A stretch of DNA of 64,000 bases from PALSA-350 sp963794165 (GTDB lineage Bacteria; Acidobacteriota; Terriglobia; Terriglobales; Acidobacteriaceae): the NCBI GenBank assembly GCA_963794165.1, contig CAWCCT010000012.1, positions 1,054,001 to 1,118,000 on the forward strand, read 5' to 3'. Below are positions 8,115-16,646 of the stretch, in pieces. Within the stretch, counting starts at the first letter, position 1; every line of letters begins with the position of its first letter. Made by a program: the position numbers and the translations under genes. The notes under the pieces are model-generated. The model was not told where the DNA came from and ran no database searches. It saw only the letters and a program-made list of their open reading frames with translations.

Positions 8115-9179
8115 ATGAACACTCGATTGCTGGCCTTGGTCTTATGTGTTTTCTCCTGGGCCAGCGCTCGTGCGGTTGAGCCGGCGCCTATCCCTGTGAA
8201 AATAGTGGTGATCGCCCTCTTTGAGCCCGGAGCTGACCAGGGCGACACACCAGGCGAATATCAGTATTGGGTGGAGCGCGAACACCTGAACCACGTCTAT
8301 CCATTTCCCCAGGGCTTCCACGACCTGCGCATGAACGATCAGGGCGTCCTGGGAGTTTTGGCGGGCGTGGGGACGGCAAGGGCGGCCGGGTCCATCATGG
8401 CGCTTGGTCTCGATCCCCGATTCGATCTCAGTAAGGCTTATTGGCTGATCGCAGGCATTGCCGGGGCTGACCCGGAGGATGCTTCGCTGGGCTCAGCCGT
8501 CTGGGCAGAGTGGGTTGTGGATGGCGACCTGGCCTACGAGATCGACGCCCGGGAGATTCCACCGCAATGGACAACCGGCTATGTTCCGCTCAACAAGACA
8601 GTGCCCTACGAACAGCCGCGTAACGGCGAGTTCTTCGCCCTGTTTCATCTCAACCCAGATCTGAGGGAATGGGCTTATCAGCAGACCAAAGAGGTCAAGC
8701 TCGAGGATTCGCCGCAGCTGGAGACGGCGCGCGCACATTTCGCGGGCGCGAACGCGCATCGCCCTCCGTTCGTTCTTAAAGGCGACACGCTTTCCGCCTC
8801 CACCTTCTGGCACGGTAAGCTGCTCGATCAATGGGCGAACAACTGGGTCAGCTACCAGACCGGCGGAAAGGGCAATTTCGTGACTTCTGCGATGGAAGAC
8901 ACTGGCGTTTTGCAATCGCTTACTTTTCTTCATCACGCCGGCCGCGTCGATCTGGACCGAGTGATGCTGCTGCGCACGGTCAGTAACTTCGATCAGCCGC
9001 CGATCGGGTTAACGGCCGCGGAAAGCCTCGCCGCCAACGCATCGCACCGCTACAGCGCGTATGTGCCGGCGCTCGAAGCCGCGTACCGCGTGGGCAACGT
9101 CGTCGTCACCGATATTGTTACGAATTGGGACCGCTACCAGGATCGCATACCGGGCTCTCAGGTAAAGGAGAAACCATGA
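8115..9179 (+). CDS. NUP-family purine nucleoside protein, secreted
   Basis: Member of the NUP 'purine nucleoside permease' family, 354 residues. It starts with a signal peptide (MNTRLLALVLCVFSWASARA) and has no membrane segments, so it is probably periplasmic rather than a true channel. The family is distantly related to the nucleoside phosphorylase/hydrolase fold, so it may bind or cleave nucleosides. That is inference. An upstream in-frame TTG at 8097 would shift the start away from the signal peptide, so I used ATG 8115. Its stop overlaps the start of the permease gene as ATGA, indicating joint action in purine uptake. Confidence 0.8.
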   Translation: MNTRLLALVLCVFSWASARAVEPAPIPVKIVVIALFEPGADQGDTPGEYQYWVEREHLNHVYPFPQGFHDLRMNDQGVLGVLAGVGTARAAGSIMALGLDPRFDLSKAYWLIAGIAGADPEDASLGSAVWAEWVVDGDLAYEIDAREIPPQWTTGYVPLNKTVPYEQPRNGEFFALFHLNPDLREWAYQQTKEVKLEDSPQLETARAHFAGANAHRPPFVLKGDTLSASTFWHGKLLDQWANNWVSYQTGGKGNFVTSAMEDTGVLQSLTFLHHAGRVDLDRVMLLRTVSNFDQPPIGLTAAESLAANASHRYSAYVPALEAAYRVGNVVVTDIVTNWDRYQDRIPGSQVKEKP

Positions 9180-10528
9180 GCACGACGGTTCCAAGCACCC
9201 GGGGGTTGAGTTACCTGGAGCGAATGTTCCGCATCCAGGAGCGCGGATCCTCATTGCGCACTGAGATTCTCGCTGGTGCGACTACGTTCCTGACGATGGC
9301 GTACATCGTGTTCGTGAACCCGGACATATTGAGTGCGGCCGGAATGCCCGTGGCCGCGGTGGCCGCCGCTACGTGTCTGTCGGCGGCCATCGGCTGCATA
9401 CTGATGGGCTTCATTGCCAACTACCCCATCGCCCTGGCGCCGGGCATGGGCCTCAACGCGTACTTTGCCTTTACTGTGGTCAGGGGCATGGGGATTCCCT
9501 GGCAGACGGCCCTGGGCTGCGTTTTCATATCCGGCTGCGTTTTTCTGCTGTTGACGGCGGCCGGCATTCGCCAGTTGATCGTGAATGCCATACCCCGGGA
9601 GCTCTTTGCGTCGGTAGCCGCGGGAGTGGGGCTGTTCGTGGCCTTTGTTGGCCTGCACGATGCCGGCATCATTGTGTCTAACCCGGCGACCCTCGTGGGC
9701 ATGGGCAATCTGCGCGCCCCGCAGACCGCGCTGGCTTGCGTCGGCCTGCTGACGATTGCCGTGCTGCAGGCGTGGGGGGTGCGTACCGCCATGCTGCTGG
9801 GCATTCTCGGCACTACGGCCGCGGGCTTCGCCCTGGGTATTGTCAAGTGGCACCCCGCCCACTATCGCCTGGCGGATATGACCGCGACCGCATTCCAACT
9901 CAACATTCGGGGCGCGCTGCACATAGGAGGAAACTTCGGCGCCGGACTGCTGGAAGTTGTCTTCGTGTTTCTATTCGTAGACCTTTTCGATAATGTGGGC
10001 ACGCTGGTAGCGGTCACCAAGAAGGCAGGATTGGTGAACCCGGACGGCGAGATCCCGCGCCTGAATCGCATTCTGTTTGCTGACGCTACGGCGACCATCG
10101 CCGGTTCCATGGCGGGCACCAGCACCGTAGTCAGCTACATCGAGAGCGCAGCCGGAGTCGCTGTTGGCGGCAGGACAGGCGTTGCGTCGATTGTTACCGG
10201 CCTGTTGTTTCTGATGGCTCTGTTTGTGGCGCCGCTGGTGGCCACCATTCCGACAGCCGCGACTGCGCCGGCGTTGATCCTGGTGGGTTCGTTGATGATC
10301 TCGGCCGTCACCGAGATTGAGTGGTCAGACCCGATGGTGGCGGTGCCGGCGTTTCTCACCCTGATCACTATTCCGCTAACGTTTTCGATCGCCAATGGTT
10401 TGGCGTTTGGCATTACGTCCTTCGCGGTGCTGCGCCTGTTGCGCGGCCAGGCCACCCGGCAGGACTGGATGCTCTTTCTGTTGGCAGCCCTGTTCATCCT
10501 GCGCTTCATCTACATGGCGCAACACTAA
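9176..10528 (+). CDS. AzgA/PbuG-type purine permease (NCS2 superfamily)
   Basis: Polytopic inner-membrane proton symporter of 450 residues. It matches the adenine/guanine/hypoxanthine permease branch: ILAGATTFLTMAYIVFVNP near the N-terminus, the PGMGLNAYFAF loop, and the substrate-site segment VDLFDNVGTLV with MAGTSTVVSYIESAAG. Twelve to fourteen hydrophobic helices are evident. Start ATG at 9176 has a strong AAAGGAG site and overlaps the NUP gene. Together with guanine deaminase upstream it would import guanine or hypoxanthine for the catabolic operon on the other strand. Exact base preference is not readable from sequence. Confidence 0.92.
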   Translation: MSTTVPSTRGLSYLERMFRIQERGSSLRTEILAGATTFLTMAYIVFVNPDILSAAGMPVAAVAAATCLSAAIGCILMGFIANYPIALAPGMGLNAYFAFTVVRGMGIPWQTALGCVFISGCVFLLLTAAGIRQLIVNAIPRELFASVAAGVGLFVAFVGLHDAGIIVSNPATLVGMGNLRAPQTALACVGLLTIAVLQAWGVRTAMLLGILGTTAAGFALGIVKWHPAHYRLADMTATAFQLNIRGALHIGGNFGAGLLEVVFVFLFVDLFDNVGTLVAVTKKAGLVNPDGEIPRLNRILFADATATIAGSMAGTSTVVSYIESAAGVAVGGRTGVASIVTGLLFLMALFVAPLVATIPTAATAPALILVGSLMISAVTEIEWSDPMVAVPAFLTLITIPLTFSIANGLAFGITSFAVLRLLRGQATRQDWMLFLLAALFILRFIYMAQH

Positions 10529-10549
10529 ACGTCGCGGATAGCTGGCCCG

Positions 10550-10703
10550 GGGTGCCCCAGGTTCGCCCCAGCGTACCTGGGCCGGGAAAGATTTTTTGAA
10601 TGCTTTCAGCTAATAGCGCAAATGCACTTCTTGCAGAAATCAATTGTAGGGCTGCGCCCAGTCGTTTTCTGCCCAGGTACGCGCGGGCGAACCTGGGGCA
10701 CCC
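10550..10703. repeat. Inverted-repeat element with 33-bp arms
   Basis: Arms at 10550-10582 and 10671-10703 are reverse complements at 31 of 33 positions (GGGTGCCCCAGGTTCGCCC...). They enclose about 88 bp with no gene. The GGTGCCCCAGG/CCTGGGGCACC edge is shared with the family A and B elements elsewhere in the window, so this may be another branch of the same set. It lies directly after the purine permease stop codon and could act as a bidirectional barrier between the purine operon and the convergent vWA gene. Confidence 0.75.
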
Positions 10704-10707
10704 GTCC

Positions 10708-10789
10708 AGTTCAATTGATTCCTGGTGGTTAGTCAGTTCACTCGAATTCCCGGTGGTTAGCCCAGTTCAGTTGAATCCTGAATGGTTAG
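10708..10789. repeat. Three imperfect tandem repeats of 26-29 bp
   Basis: Three consecutive units start at 10708, 10735 and 10764. Each follows the pattern AGTTCA-n-TTGA/CGAA-TTCC-TGGTGGTTAG and ends in GGTTAG. The third unit runs into the 3' end of the convergent vWA gene. No coding potential is seen. Confidence 0.65.
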
Positions 10790-12024
10790 TGGATGGTGCG
10801 CATTTTGCGTGACATGTAGTCCATCAGCAGATATTCGCCCAGCGTGTCCGGGGTGGTGAAGTAAGCTTTGCCGCGGCACATCTTGGTCATCTTCTGCACG
10901 AACTGCACCAGGCCCAAGTCGGATGCCAGCATAAAAGTATTGATCATGATGTTCGAGCGCTTGCAGCGTGCTACTTCCTCCAGCGTTTCACTTACTACCA
11001 GGGGATCGAGCCCGAATGCGTTCTTATAAATACGCCCGTCGGGCAGCGTGAGCGCCGAGGGCTTGCCATCGGTGATCATCACAATCTGCTTCATGTCTTT
11101 ACGCTGGCGCTCGAGGATCCGCTGCGAAACGCGCAATCCCTCTCGCGTGTTGGTGTAGTGCGGTCCAACCTTCACCCGGGCGATCTGGGAAATGGGCACT
11201 TCCTCGGCTGAATCGTGAAACAACACCAGCGACAGTGAGTCGCCGGGGTACTGCGTGCGGATCAAATGAGAAAGCGCCATCGCGACCTTCTTGGCCGGAG
11301 TGAAGCGGTCTTCACCATAAAGGATCATGGAGTGAGAACAGTCCAGCATCACCACCGTGGCACAAGAACTCTGATACTCGCATTGGTGCACCTGCAGATC
11401 GGAGTACTCCAGGTTGAGAGGCAAGGATATGCCTTCACGGGCAATCGCCGAGCTCAACGTAGCGGTTGTGTCCAGATTCAACACATCACCGAACTCATAC
11501 GCCTTGGAGGCGCCGCTGGCTTCAATGCCAGTGGCAAAATGCCGGGTATCGTGGCGTCCAAAACTCGATTTGCCCAGCGAACCAAGCAGATCGCGCAGGG
11601 TCTTGAACCCTAAAAAATCCAAACTCTTGTCGGTCACTTCGAACCGCACCTGGCCTTCGGCCATGCCCGCCTGGCCGCCTCTAGATTGCCGGTTCGGGTC
11701 CTGCCGTCCCTGGATGGAGATGTAGTTCTCCTGCTCCATGCGCTCGATCAGCTTATCGATTAACTGATCAAGCTCGCCGTTCTCGGCCATCTGCTCGATC
11801 TGCTGCTGCATCTCGCCGTCGAAAAGATCTCCCGCCTCGAGAGCCTGCCGCAGCGCCTCGCGCAGGTTCTCCATCGTGTGCTCGCCATCGAGCTCGGAGA
11901 AGCGCGACCACGGATCCTGAAAGCCCGAATCGAGCAGATACTCCGACAGAGCCTTGAGCATGTCTTCCATGCTCATCTCTGAAGCTGGATCGCCGGTGTA
12001 CTTGGTATAGCGGATTCGTTTCAT
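10786..12024 (-). CDS. vWA-domain protein paired with MoxR-like ATPase
   Basis: 412-residue protein with an acidic helical N-terminal half and a C-terminal von Willebrand A domain from about residue 220. The metal-ion-dependent adhesion site is complete: DCSHS (D228, S230, S232), a central Thr region, and ITDGKPSA. No signal peptide or membrane segment is seen, so it is cytoplasmic. It starts directly after the stop of the MoxR-type ATPase gene (12025), the usual ATPase-vWA pair that remodels or inserts metal into client proteins. The client is not identifiable here. Confidence 0.85.
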   Translation of the reverse strand: MKRIRYTKYTGDPASEMSMEDMLKALSEYLLDSGFQDPWSRFSELDGEHTMENLREALRQALEAGDLFDGEMQQQIEQMAENGELDQLIDKLIERMEQENYISIQGRQDPNRQSRGGQAGMAEGQVRFEVTDKSLDFLGFKTLRDLLGSLGKSSFGRHDTRHFATGIEASGASKAYEFGDVLNLDTTATLSSAIAREGISLPLNLEYSDLQVHQCEYQSSCATVVMLDCSHSMILYGEDRFTPAKKVAMALSHLIRTQYPGDSLSLVLFHDSAEEVPISQIARVKVGPHYTNTREGLRVSQRILERQRKDMKQIVMITDGKPSALTLPDGRIYKNAFGLDPLVVSETLEEVARCKRSNIMINTFMLASDLGLVQFVQKMTKMCRGKAYFTTPDTLGEYLLMDYMSRKMRTIH

Positions 12025-13534
12025 CTAGTTAAAGCCGCGACGGCTTCGCCGCTGCTCCTGGAATTCGTCGTACTCCCGTTCCTCCGCACGCTCCTGCTTG
12101 CGTGAGGTCTTCTCCTGTGCGCTAAAGCCGCGCTCTTCGCTGCGGCTCAGCCGCTTGTGCGCGTACATGCCCTCAAGCAAGAATTCCGCCGCCGCGACCG
12201 CGATCTCTGGCGCGTCGGAAACTTTAACCGACACCGGCGAAAGCTGCGCGAACAGACCCTGAATCTGCTTGAGCTCCTCGAGAATGGCCTGCGATGGCTG
12301 ATCGTCGTCAATACGCACCGTGCCCCCCAGGTTGAACCATTGTTCAATCTGTTGCGTATTAGTGCCGGAGAAATACTTATCGAAGATCTTGCCGATCGCG
12401 GCACGAATCAGGTCCTTTACCACCACATCGGCGCCGCGCATCTCGCCTTCGTATTCCAGTTCCAGTTTCCCGGTAATGCCTGGCATGGCAGCATAGAGGT
12501 CGCTCACGCGCGGCACCACCAGCTTTTCTCCATGCAGCAGCGCTCGCCGTTCGGCATTAGAAACCACCAGCTCCATGGTGGAGATGGGCAGACGCTGGCT
12601 CACCCCGCTGCGCTTATCTACCTTTTTGTCTTCGCGAGCGGAGAAAGCCACCTGCTCGATTACCTCCCGCAGGTACTGCGGAATGGTAATTTTGACTGCG
12701 CCACGTTCGCTCCACGCTTCCTGGGCGGTAATGGCCATGCCTTCTTCAATGGTCTCGGGATAATGAGTCCGGATCTCAGATCCGATCCGGTCCTTGAGCG
12801 GAGTGACGATTTTGCCTCGCGCCGTGTAATCCTCGGGGTTGGCGCTGAAGGCCAGAACAATATCCAACTCCAGGCGAACGGGATATCCCTTAATCTGCAC
12901 ATCGCCTTCCTGCATGATATTGAACAGTGCCACCTGGATTTTGCCGGCAAGATCGGGAAGCTCGTTGATGGCGAAGATTCCCCGGTTAGCCCGGGGTAAC
13001 AAGCCGTAATGCATGGTTAACTCATTGGACAAATCCTGGCCGCCGCGCGCCGCTTTGATTGGATCAAGATCGCCTACCAGGTCAGCCACGGTCACGTCGG
13101 GCGTGGCCAGCTTCTCTACGTAGCGGTCTTTACGAGGGAGATAAGCAATGGGCGTGGCCGCACCCTTTTCTGCGATCAGATCACGGCAGCGCCGGCACAA
13201 GCGGGTGATACGGGTTGTCACGTATTTCGCAGCCGGCCACATAGGGCATTTGCTCATCGAGCAGTTCGGTCAGCCCGCGCAGAATGCGGCTCTTGGCCTG
13301 GCCGCGAAGGCCGAGCAAAATAAAATTTTGTTTCGACAATACCGCGTTGACAATCTGCGGGACCACGGTATCTTCGAAGCCGATGATGCCGGGAAATATC
13401 GGCTGCTTCGTTTTCAGGCGCCCAATCAGGTTCTCGCGCAACTCGTCTTTTACGCTCCGCTTCTTCAGGCGCGCTTCGTAGAATTCCTTGCTGCTTTCAA
13501 GCTCACCCAAAGTTTGGGGAAGACGGGAAGACAT
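12025..13534 (-). pseudogene. MoxR / magnesium chelatase-like AAA+ ATPase, split by a one-base frameshift
   Basis: The N-terminal part is read from ATG 13534 in one frame (Walker A-like GLRGQAKS). It would stop at about 13181, shortly after residues DNPYHPL. The remainder continues in another frame from CRRCRDLIAEKG down to 12025, with Walker B-like FAINELPD and a basic C-terminal tail. Removing one A of the pair at 13199-13200 joins the frames as NPYHPLCRRCRDL with no loss. Either this is a recent inactivating mutation or an assembly/sequencing error. The two parts together give about 502 residues, a plausible full-length product. A GGAG site precedes ATG 13534. Confidence 0.85.
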
Positions 13535-13593
13535 AGGTTTGGCTCCTTTGTTGGGCCCTTGTTCATCACCTTACACCATGAGAGCCGCACCGC

Positions 13594-14199
13594 TTACATG
13601 ACGTGTCCATTGCGGCCGGCGGTCGCGCTCGCCTGTACTCCGCGGCGTAATTTCGGCAGCATTGCGCTATATAACGCGATTAACCGCTCCGTGCGCTCGG
13701 CATCCGATCGCAGTGCCAGCAATTCAATACGGAAAGAAAGATCGGTGGGCGAGGCCCACGCCAGGCGAAAAGCAACGGGTTCATCCAGGTCTACGGCCCG
13801 GTGCGCCTTTTCTCCGCCCATCAACTCCAACACTTCAAAATGCAGTGCTGTGCACTCCTCCCGCATGGCGCGAGTAGCGGGCACTCCGTCGTCCCCGAAG
13901 AAATCAACTTCCGCTTGCAAAAAGCTGCGCGAGTTGTCCAGATTTTCAATCTCGAAACGCTTTGCTCCCTGGCATAGGATGTCCATTCGTCCATCGGGAT
14001 ACTTTTCCAGAATACGAACGATCTCGGCGGTGCAGCCGACCACGGCCAGGCCTTCCCGCTGGGCGCAGACAACACCGAAGCCTATCTTCTCGGCCAGGCA
14101 TAGCCCGACCATCTCCTTGTAACGGTCTTCGAAGATGTGGAGCGGCAGGGCTGCTTCAGGAAACAGCACTACTTCCAGCGGAAATAAAGGGATCTTCAT
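13594..14199 (-). CDS. LON substrate-binding (N-terminal) domain protein
   Basis: Stand-alone LON N-terminal domain of 201 residues, lacking the ATPase and protease parts. The domain signature is clear: IPLFPLEVVLFPEAALPLHIFEDRYK at the start, then GFGVV...GCTAEIV and a GAKRFEI strand. Such proteins occur in many bacteria with unknown function, possibly in substrate recognition. It lies 59 bp upstream of the MoxR-like gene on the same strand, so it may lead that small operon. The family is sure; the role is not. Confidence 0.87.
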   Translation of the reverse strand: MKIPLFPLEVVLFPEAALPLHIFEDRYKEMVGLCLAEKIGFGVVCAQREGLAVVGCTAEIVRILEKYPDGRMDILCQGAKRFEIENLDNSRSFLQAEVDFFGDDGVPATRAMREECTALHFEVLELMGGEKAHRAVDLDEPVAFRLAWASPTDLSFRIELLALRSDAERTERLIALYSAMLPKLRRGVQASATAGRNGHVM

Positions 14200-14277
14200 C
14201 CTTTAGCTATTATGCTCGCCTTTTGCGCGCCGCGAGCCGGTTACAAAGTCTCGGTTTTGATGCCATGGGCGAGTGAA

Positions 14278-14586
14278 TTACTCGAGGTCCATGAGCATCG
14301 CCTCCATCTCGCTCAGCGCATGTTGATTGCCGGTCCTCTGCGCACTGGCAATGCCTTGATCGAGCCGTGCTTTGGCCTCATCCGGTCGCCCGGCCTTCAC
14401 CAAAGTTTGTGCCGCCATGAAATAACCCGCGGTGTAATCAGGATGGGTGGAGAGCAAGCGATCGAACTCCGCCAGGGCAACATCCGTTTGGCCCTGATTC
14501 GCATGCTCCATGGCTAACCCGTAGCGGGCGAAGGCGTCTCCCGGGTTTTGCTCCAGGATCTGTGTAAGTAGCGCAATCTTATCCAT
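14278..14586 (-). CDS. Small TPR-repeat protein
   Basis: 102 residues made almost entirely of tetratricopeptide repeats. Two or three helix pairs are visible (NPGDAFARYGLAMEHANQG; HPDYTAGYFMAAQTLVKAGR). No signal peptide or enzymatic motif is seen. It presumably serves as a protein interaction scaffold. It precedes the LON-domain gene on the same strand by 78 bp. Confidence 0.75.
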   Translation of the reverse strand: MDKIALLTQILEQNPGDAFARYGLAMEHANQGQTDVALAEFDRLLSTHPDYTAGYFMAAQTLVKAGRPDEAKARLDQGIASAQRTGNQHALSEMEAMLMDLE

Positions 14587-14659
14587 AGTTTCCTTAGTGA
14601 ATCATATCGCCCGGATTGTGAATGGTACGGGCTCTGCGCTAGAAGTCCCGAATCACGTC

Positions 14660-14992
14660 TTCAACTCGCCACAGAATCGTCATCCTGAGTGGAGCGCCTG
14701 ACAGATTTGTCGCGTGGCATGGTGCTTGCGGCGCGGAGTCGAAGGACCCCGACGGTCCTCATCTTACCCATGCTACTCGGAGCATTTTAACCACCGAAGC
14801 CCGCATGTATCGTTGACCATCAAGTGAGTTCCGTAGCGGATCCTATTCACGGGCTTCGGTGGCCGAAAAGCTCCGGGCGGCATGAATGAGATAAAGACCG
14901 CCGGGGTCCTTCGACTCCGCGCAACAAGCGCAGTGGAACGCGATAAATCTGTGAGCGCTCCGCTCAGGATGACGATTTTGTGGCGAGTTGGA
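14660..14992. repeat. Large nested inverted-repeat element
   Basis: This is the content of the 560-bp gap between the TPR gene and the thioesterase gene. Outer arms of about 97 bp (14660-14757 and 14896-14992) are reverse complements at roughly 85% identity by eye. They contain phrases such as CGTCATCCTGAG and GGAGTCGAAGGACCCC. An inner pair of 25 bp (14779-14803 and 14850-14874) flanks a short loop. Related phrases recur at 24860-24900 and in the perfect inverted repeat at 52335-52450. No transposase is present, so it resembles a non-autonomous element or a decayed hairpin. Confidence 0.75.
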
Positions 14993-15149
14993 GGAAACAC
15001 ATCCAAAACAAGTTAGCGCTTATGGACTACGTCCTGACTCTAAAGCCCGACTCTCTTTCCATCCCTTGCGACCCGACCAGATTTCGAGCCCTGATGCAGA
15101 ACCAAATCCCCGATTTGCATTCATCGCCACGATTCTCCACACTCACACT

Positions 15150-15662
15150 ATGGAATCTGGCGATTCTCTACTTCCGCCGCGCAGGATTTCGGACTCACGG
15201 TCCGAGATGACTGAACTGGTCTTGCCGAACGACGCCAATACGCTGGGCAACCTGCTGGGCGGCCGGCTTATGCACTACATCGACCTGGTGGGCGCGATCG
15301 CGGCCTATCGCCATGCGAGAACGTACGTGGTCACGGCTTCCATGGACCATATCGACTTCATCGCGCCGGTTCACGTGGGGGATCTGGTGGTCTTGAAGTC
15401 CACCCTCAATCGCGCCTTCCGCACTTCCATGGAAGTGGGCGTCAAAGTGTGGGTGGAACATCCCGTCGAAGGTACGTTGCGTCATGTTGCGTCGGCTTAC
15501 CTTACCTTTGTCGCCGTCGACCGCCACGAGCGCCGGGTAAGGGTTCCACCACTGGAACTGGAGACAGATGAGGACCATCGCCGCTACCAGGACGCAGGGC
15601 GGCGCCGTGATCAAGCGCAACAAGAACGCGAGCGCAAACGGAGCGCGCACGCAAGCACTTAG
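15150..15662 (+). CDS. Acyl-CoA thioesterase, hotdog fold
   Basis: Acyl-CoA hydrolase of 170 residues with one hotdog domain. Family signatures are visible: SRSEMTELVLPNDANTLGNLLGGRLMHYIDLVGAIAA at the N-terminus (the LGNLLGG helix region) and DHIDFIAPVHVGDLV. The frame is open further upstream, but the ATG at 15150 gives the usual N-terminus. The C-terminal 30 residues are highly charged (Arg, Lys, Glu). It probably trims acyl-CoA in the cytoplasm. It is followed closely by mrp. Confidence 0.86.
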   Translation: MESGDSLLPPRRISDSRSEMTELVLPNDANTLGNLLGGRLMHYIDLVGAIAAYRHARTYVVTASMDHIDFIAPVHVGDLVVLKSTLNRAFRTSMEVGVKVWVEHPVEGTLRHVASAYLTFVAVDRHERRVRVPPLELETDEDHRRYQDAGRRRDQAQQERERKRSAHAST

Positions 15663-15673
15663 AAAGGGAACAT

Positions 15674-16504
15674 ATGGCACATGCGCAAACGCCACCAGGG
15701 CCGCAGACGCTGCCCGGTGTAGCGAACATCATCGCTGTCGGATCAGGCAAAGGCGGCGTGGGCAAGACCACGCTCGCCGTTAACCTGGCCATTGCACTGG
15801 TCAAGCTAGGGTTTCGCGTCGGGCTCATCGATGCTGACATCTATGGCCCCAACGTTCCTCTCATGATGGGCATCGGCCAGCAGCCGCGAGTGCTCGAGAA
15901 CAACCGGATCGAGCCCCTGGTGGCGCATGGCGTCAAGCTCATTTCGGTGGGCTTTATCTCCCCCGGCGATAAGCCTATGGTTATGCGCGGCCCCATGTTG
16001 CACCAGATCATTCGCCAATTCCTGCAGCAAGTGCAGTGGGGCGAACTCGATTTTTTGCTGGTCGATCTGCCTCCAGGTACCGGGGACGTAGTCATCTCGC
16101 TGGTGCAGACGGTTCCACTCACCGGCGCCGTCGTCATCTCTACGCCCTCCGATGTTGCGCTGCAAGATGCTCGTAAGGCTCTGGAGATGTTCCATCAGGT
16201 CAACGTGGAAGTGTTGGGACTGGTGGAAAATATGAGCCAGTTCACCTGTCCGCACTGCAACCACGTCATCGACATATTTTCCCGCGGTGGTGCCGAGCGC
16301 CTGGCCAAGCAAGCCAACCTGCCTTTGCTCGGATCGATTGAGCTGGACTCGGAAATCCGCCACGGAGGCGATCATGGTTTGCCCATCGTGCTGGCTGGAG
16401 AAGGAAATCAACACGCCCGCCAGTTCTTCCAAGTAGCGCGGCAGGTGGCGGAACGAGCGCTCGCGCAAGCGGCGAAGGACGAAAACATCTTAGAGATAAC
16501 CTAA
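15674..16504 (+). CDS. mrp: Mrp/NBP35-type iron-sulfur cluster carrier ATPase
   Basis: P-loop scaffold protein of 276 residues. The deviant Walker A (GSGKGGVGKTT) lies near residues 21-31, DADIYGPNVP follows, and the cluster-binding CPHC pair lies in QFTCPHCNHVIDIF. It lacks the DUF59 domain that many bacterial Mrp proteins carry at the N-terminus, so it is the short form. Expected role: delivery of [4Fe-4S] clusters to apoproteins, useful here for the many Fe-S enzymes nearby. It lies 11 bp after the thioesterase gene. Confidence 0.92.
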   Translation: MAHAQTPPGPQTLPGVANIIAVGSGKGGVGKTTLAVNLAIALVKLGFRVGLIDADIYGPNVPLMMGIGQQPRVLENNRIEPLVAHGVKLISVGFISPGDKPMVMRGPMLHQIIRQFLQQVQWGELDFLLVDLPPGTGDVVISLVQTVPLTGAVVISTPSDVALQDARKALEMFHQVNVEVLGLVENMSQFTCPHCNHVIDIFSRGGAERLAKQANLPLLGSIELDSEIRHGGDHGLPIVLAGEGNQHARQFFQVARQVAERALAQAAKDENILEIT

Positions 16505-16546
16505 AATGACGTGACCATTGGATAGGTTTGTGCTGACCGCCCGATC

Positions 16547-16576
16547 TTGACAATGGTCCACTCAAGCTTCTAGAAT
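16547..16576 (+). promoter_or_regulatory. Sigma-70-type promoter of hrcA
   Basis: A consensus -35 TTGACA (16547-16552) and a -10 TAGAAT (16571-16576) are separated by 18 bp. They lie about 70 bp upstream of the hrcA start, in the otherwise empty gap after mrp. Confidence 0.65.
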
Positions 16577-16605
16577 CGGATTTGGCAAGGCTGCGCTGAT
16601 TGAGG

Positions 16606-16632
16606 TTAAAACCAGTGTGGAATGAGTGCTTT
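16606..16632 (+). promoter_or_regulatory. Possible degenerate CIRCE operator upstream of hrcA
   Basis: Between the promoter and the start codon lies TTAAAACCA-N9-GAGTGCTTT. Compared with the CIRCE consensus TTAGCACTC-N9-GAGTGCTAA, the right arm matches 7 of 9 and the left arm 5 of 9. The position is right for HrcA autoregulation, but the left arm is poor, so this is tentative. Confidence 0.3.
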
Positions 16633-16646
16633 AGGGCAGGTGGACG

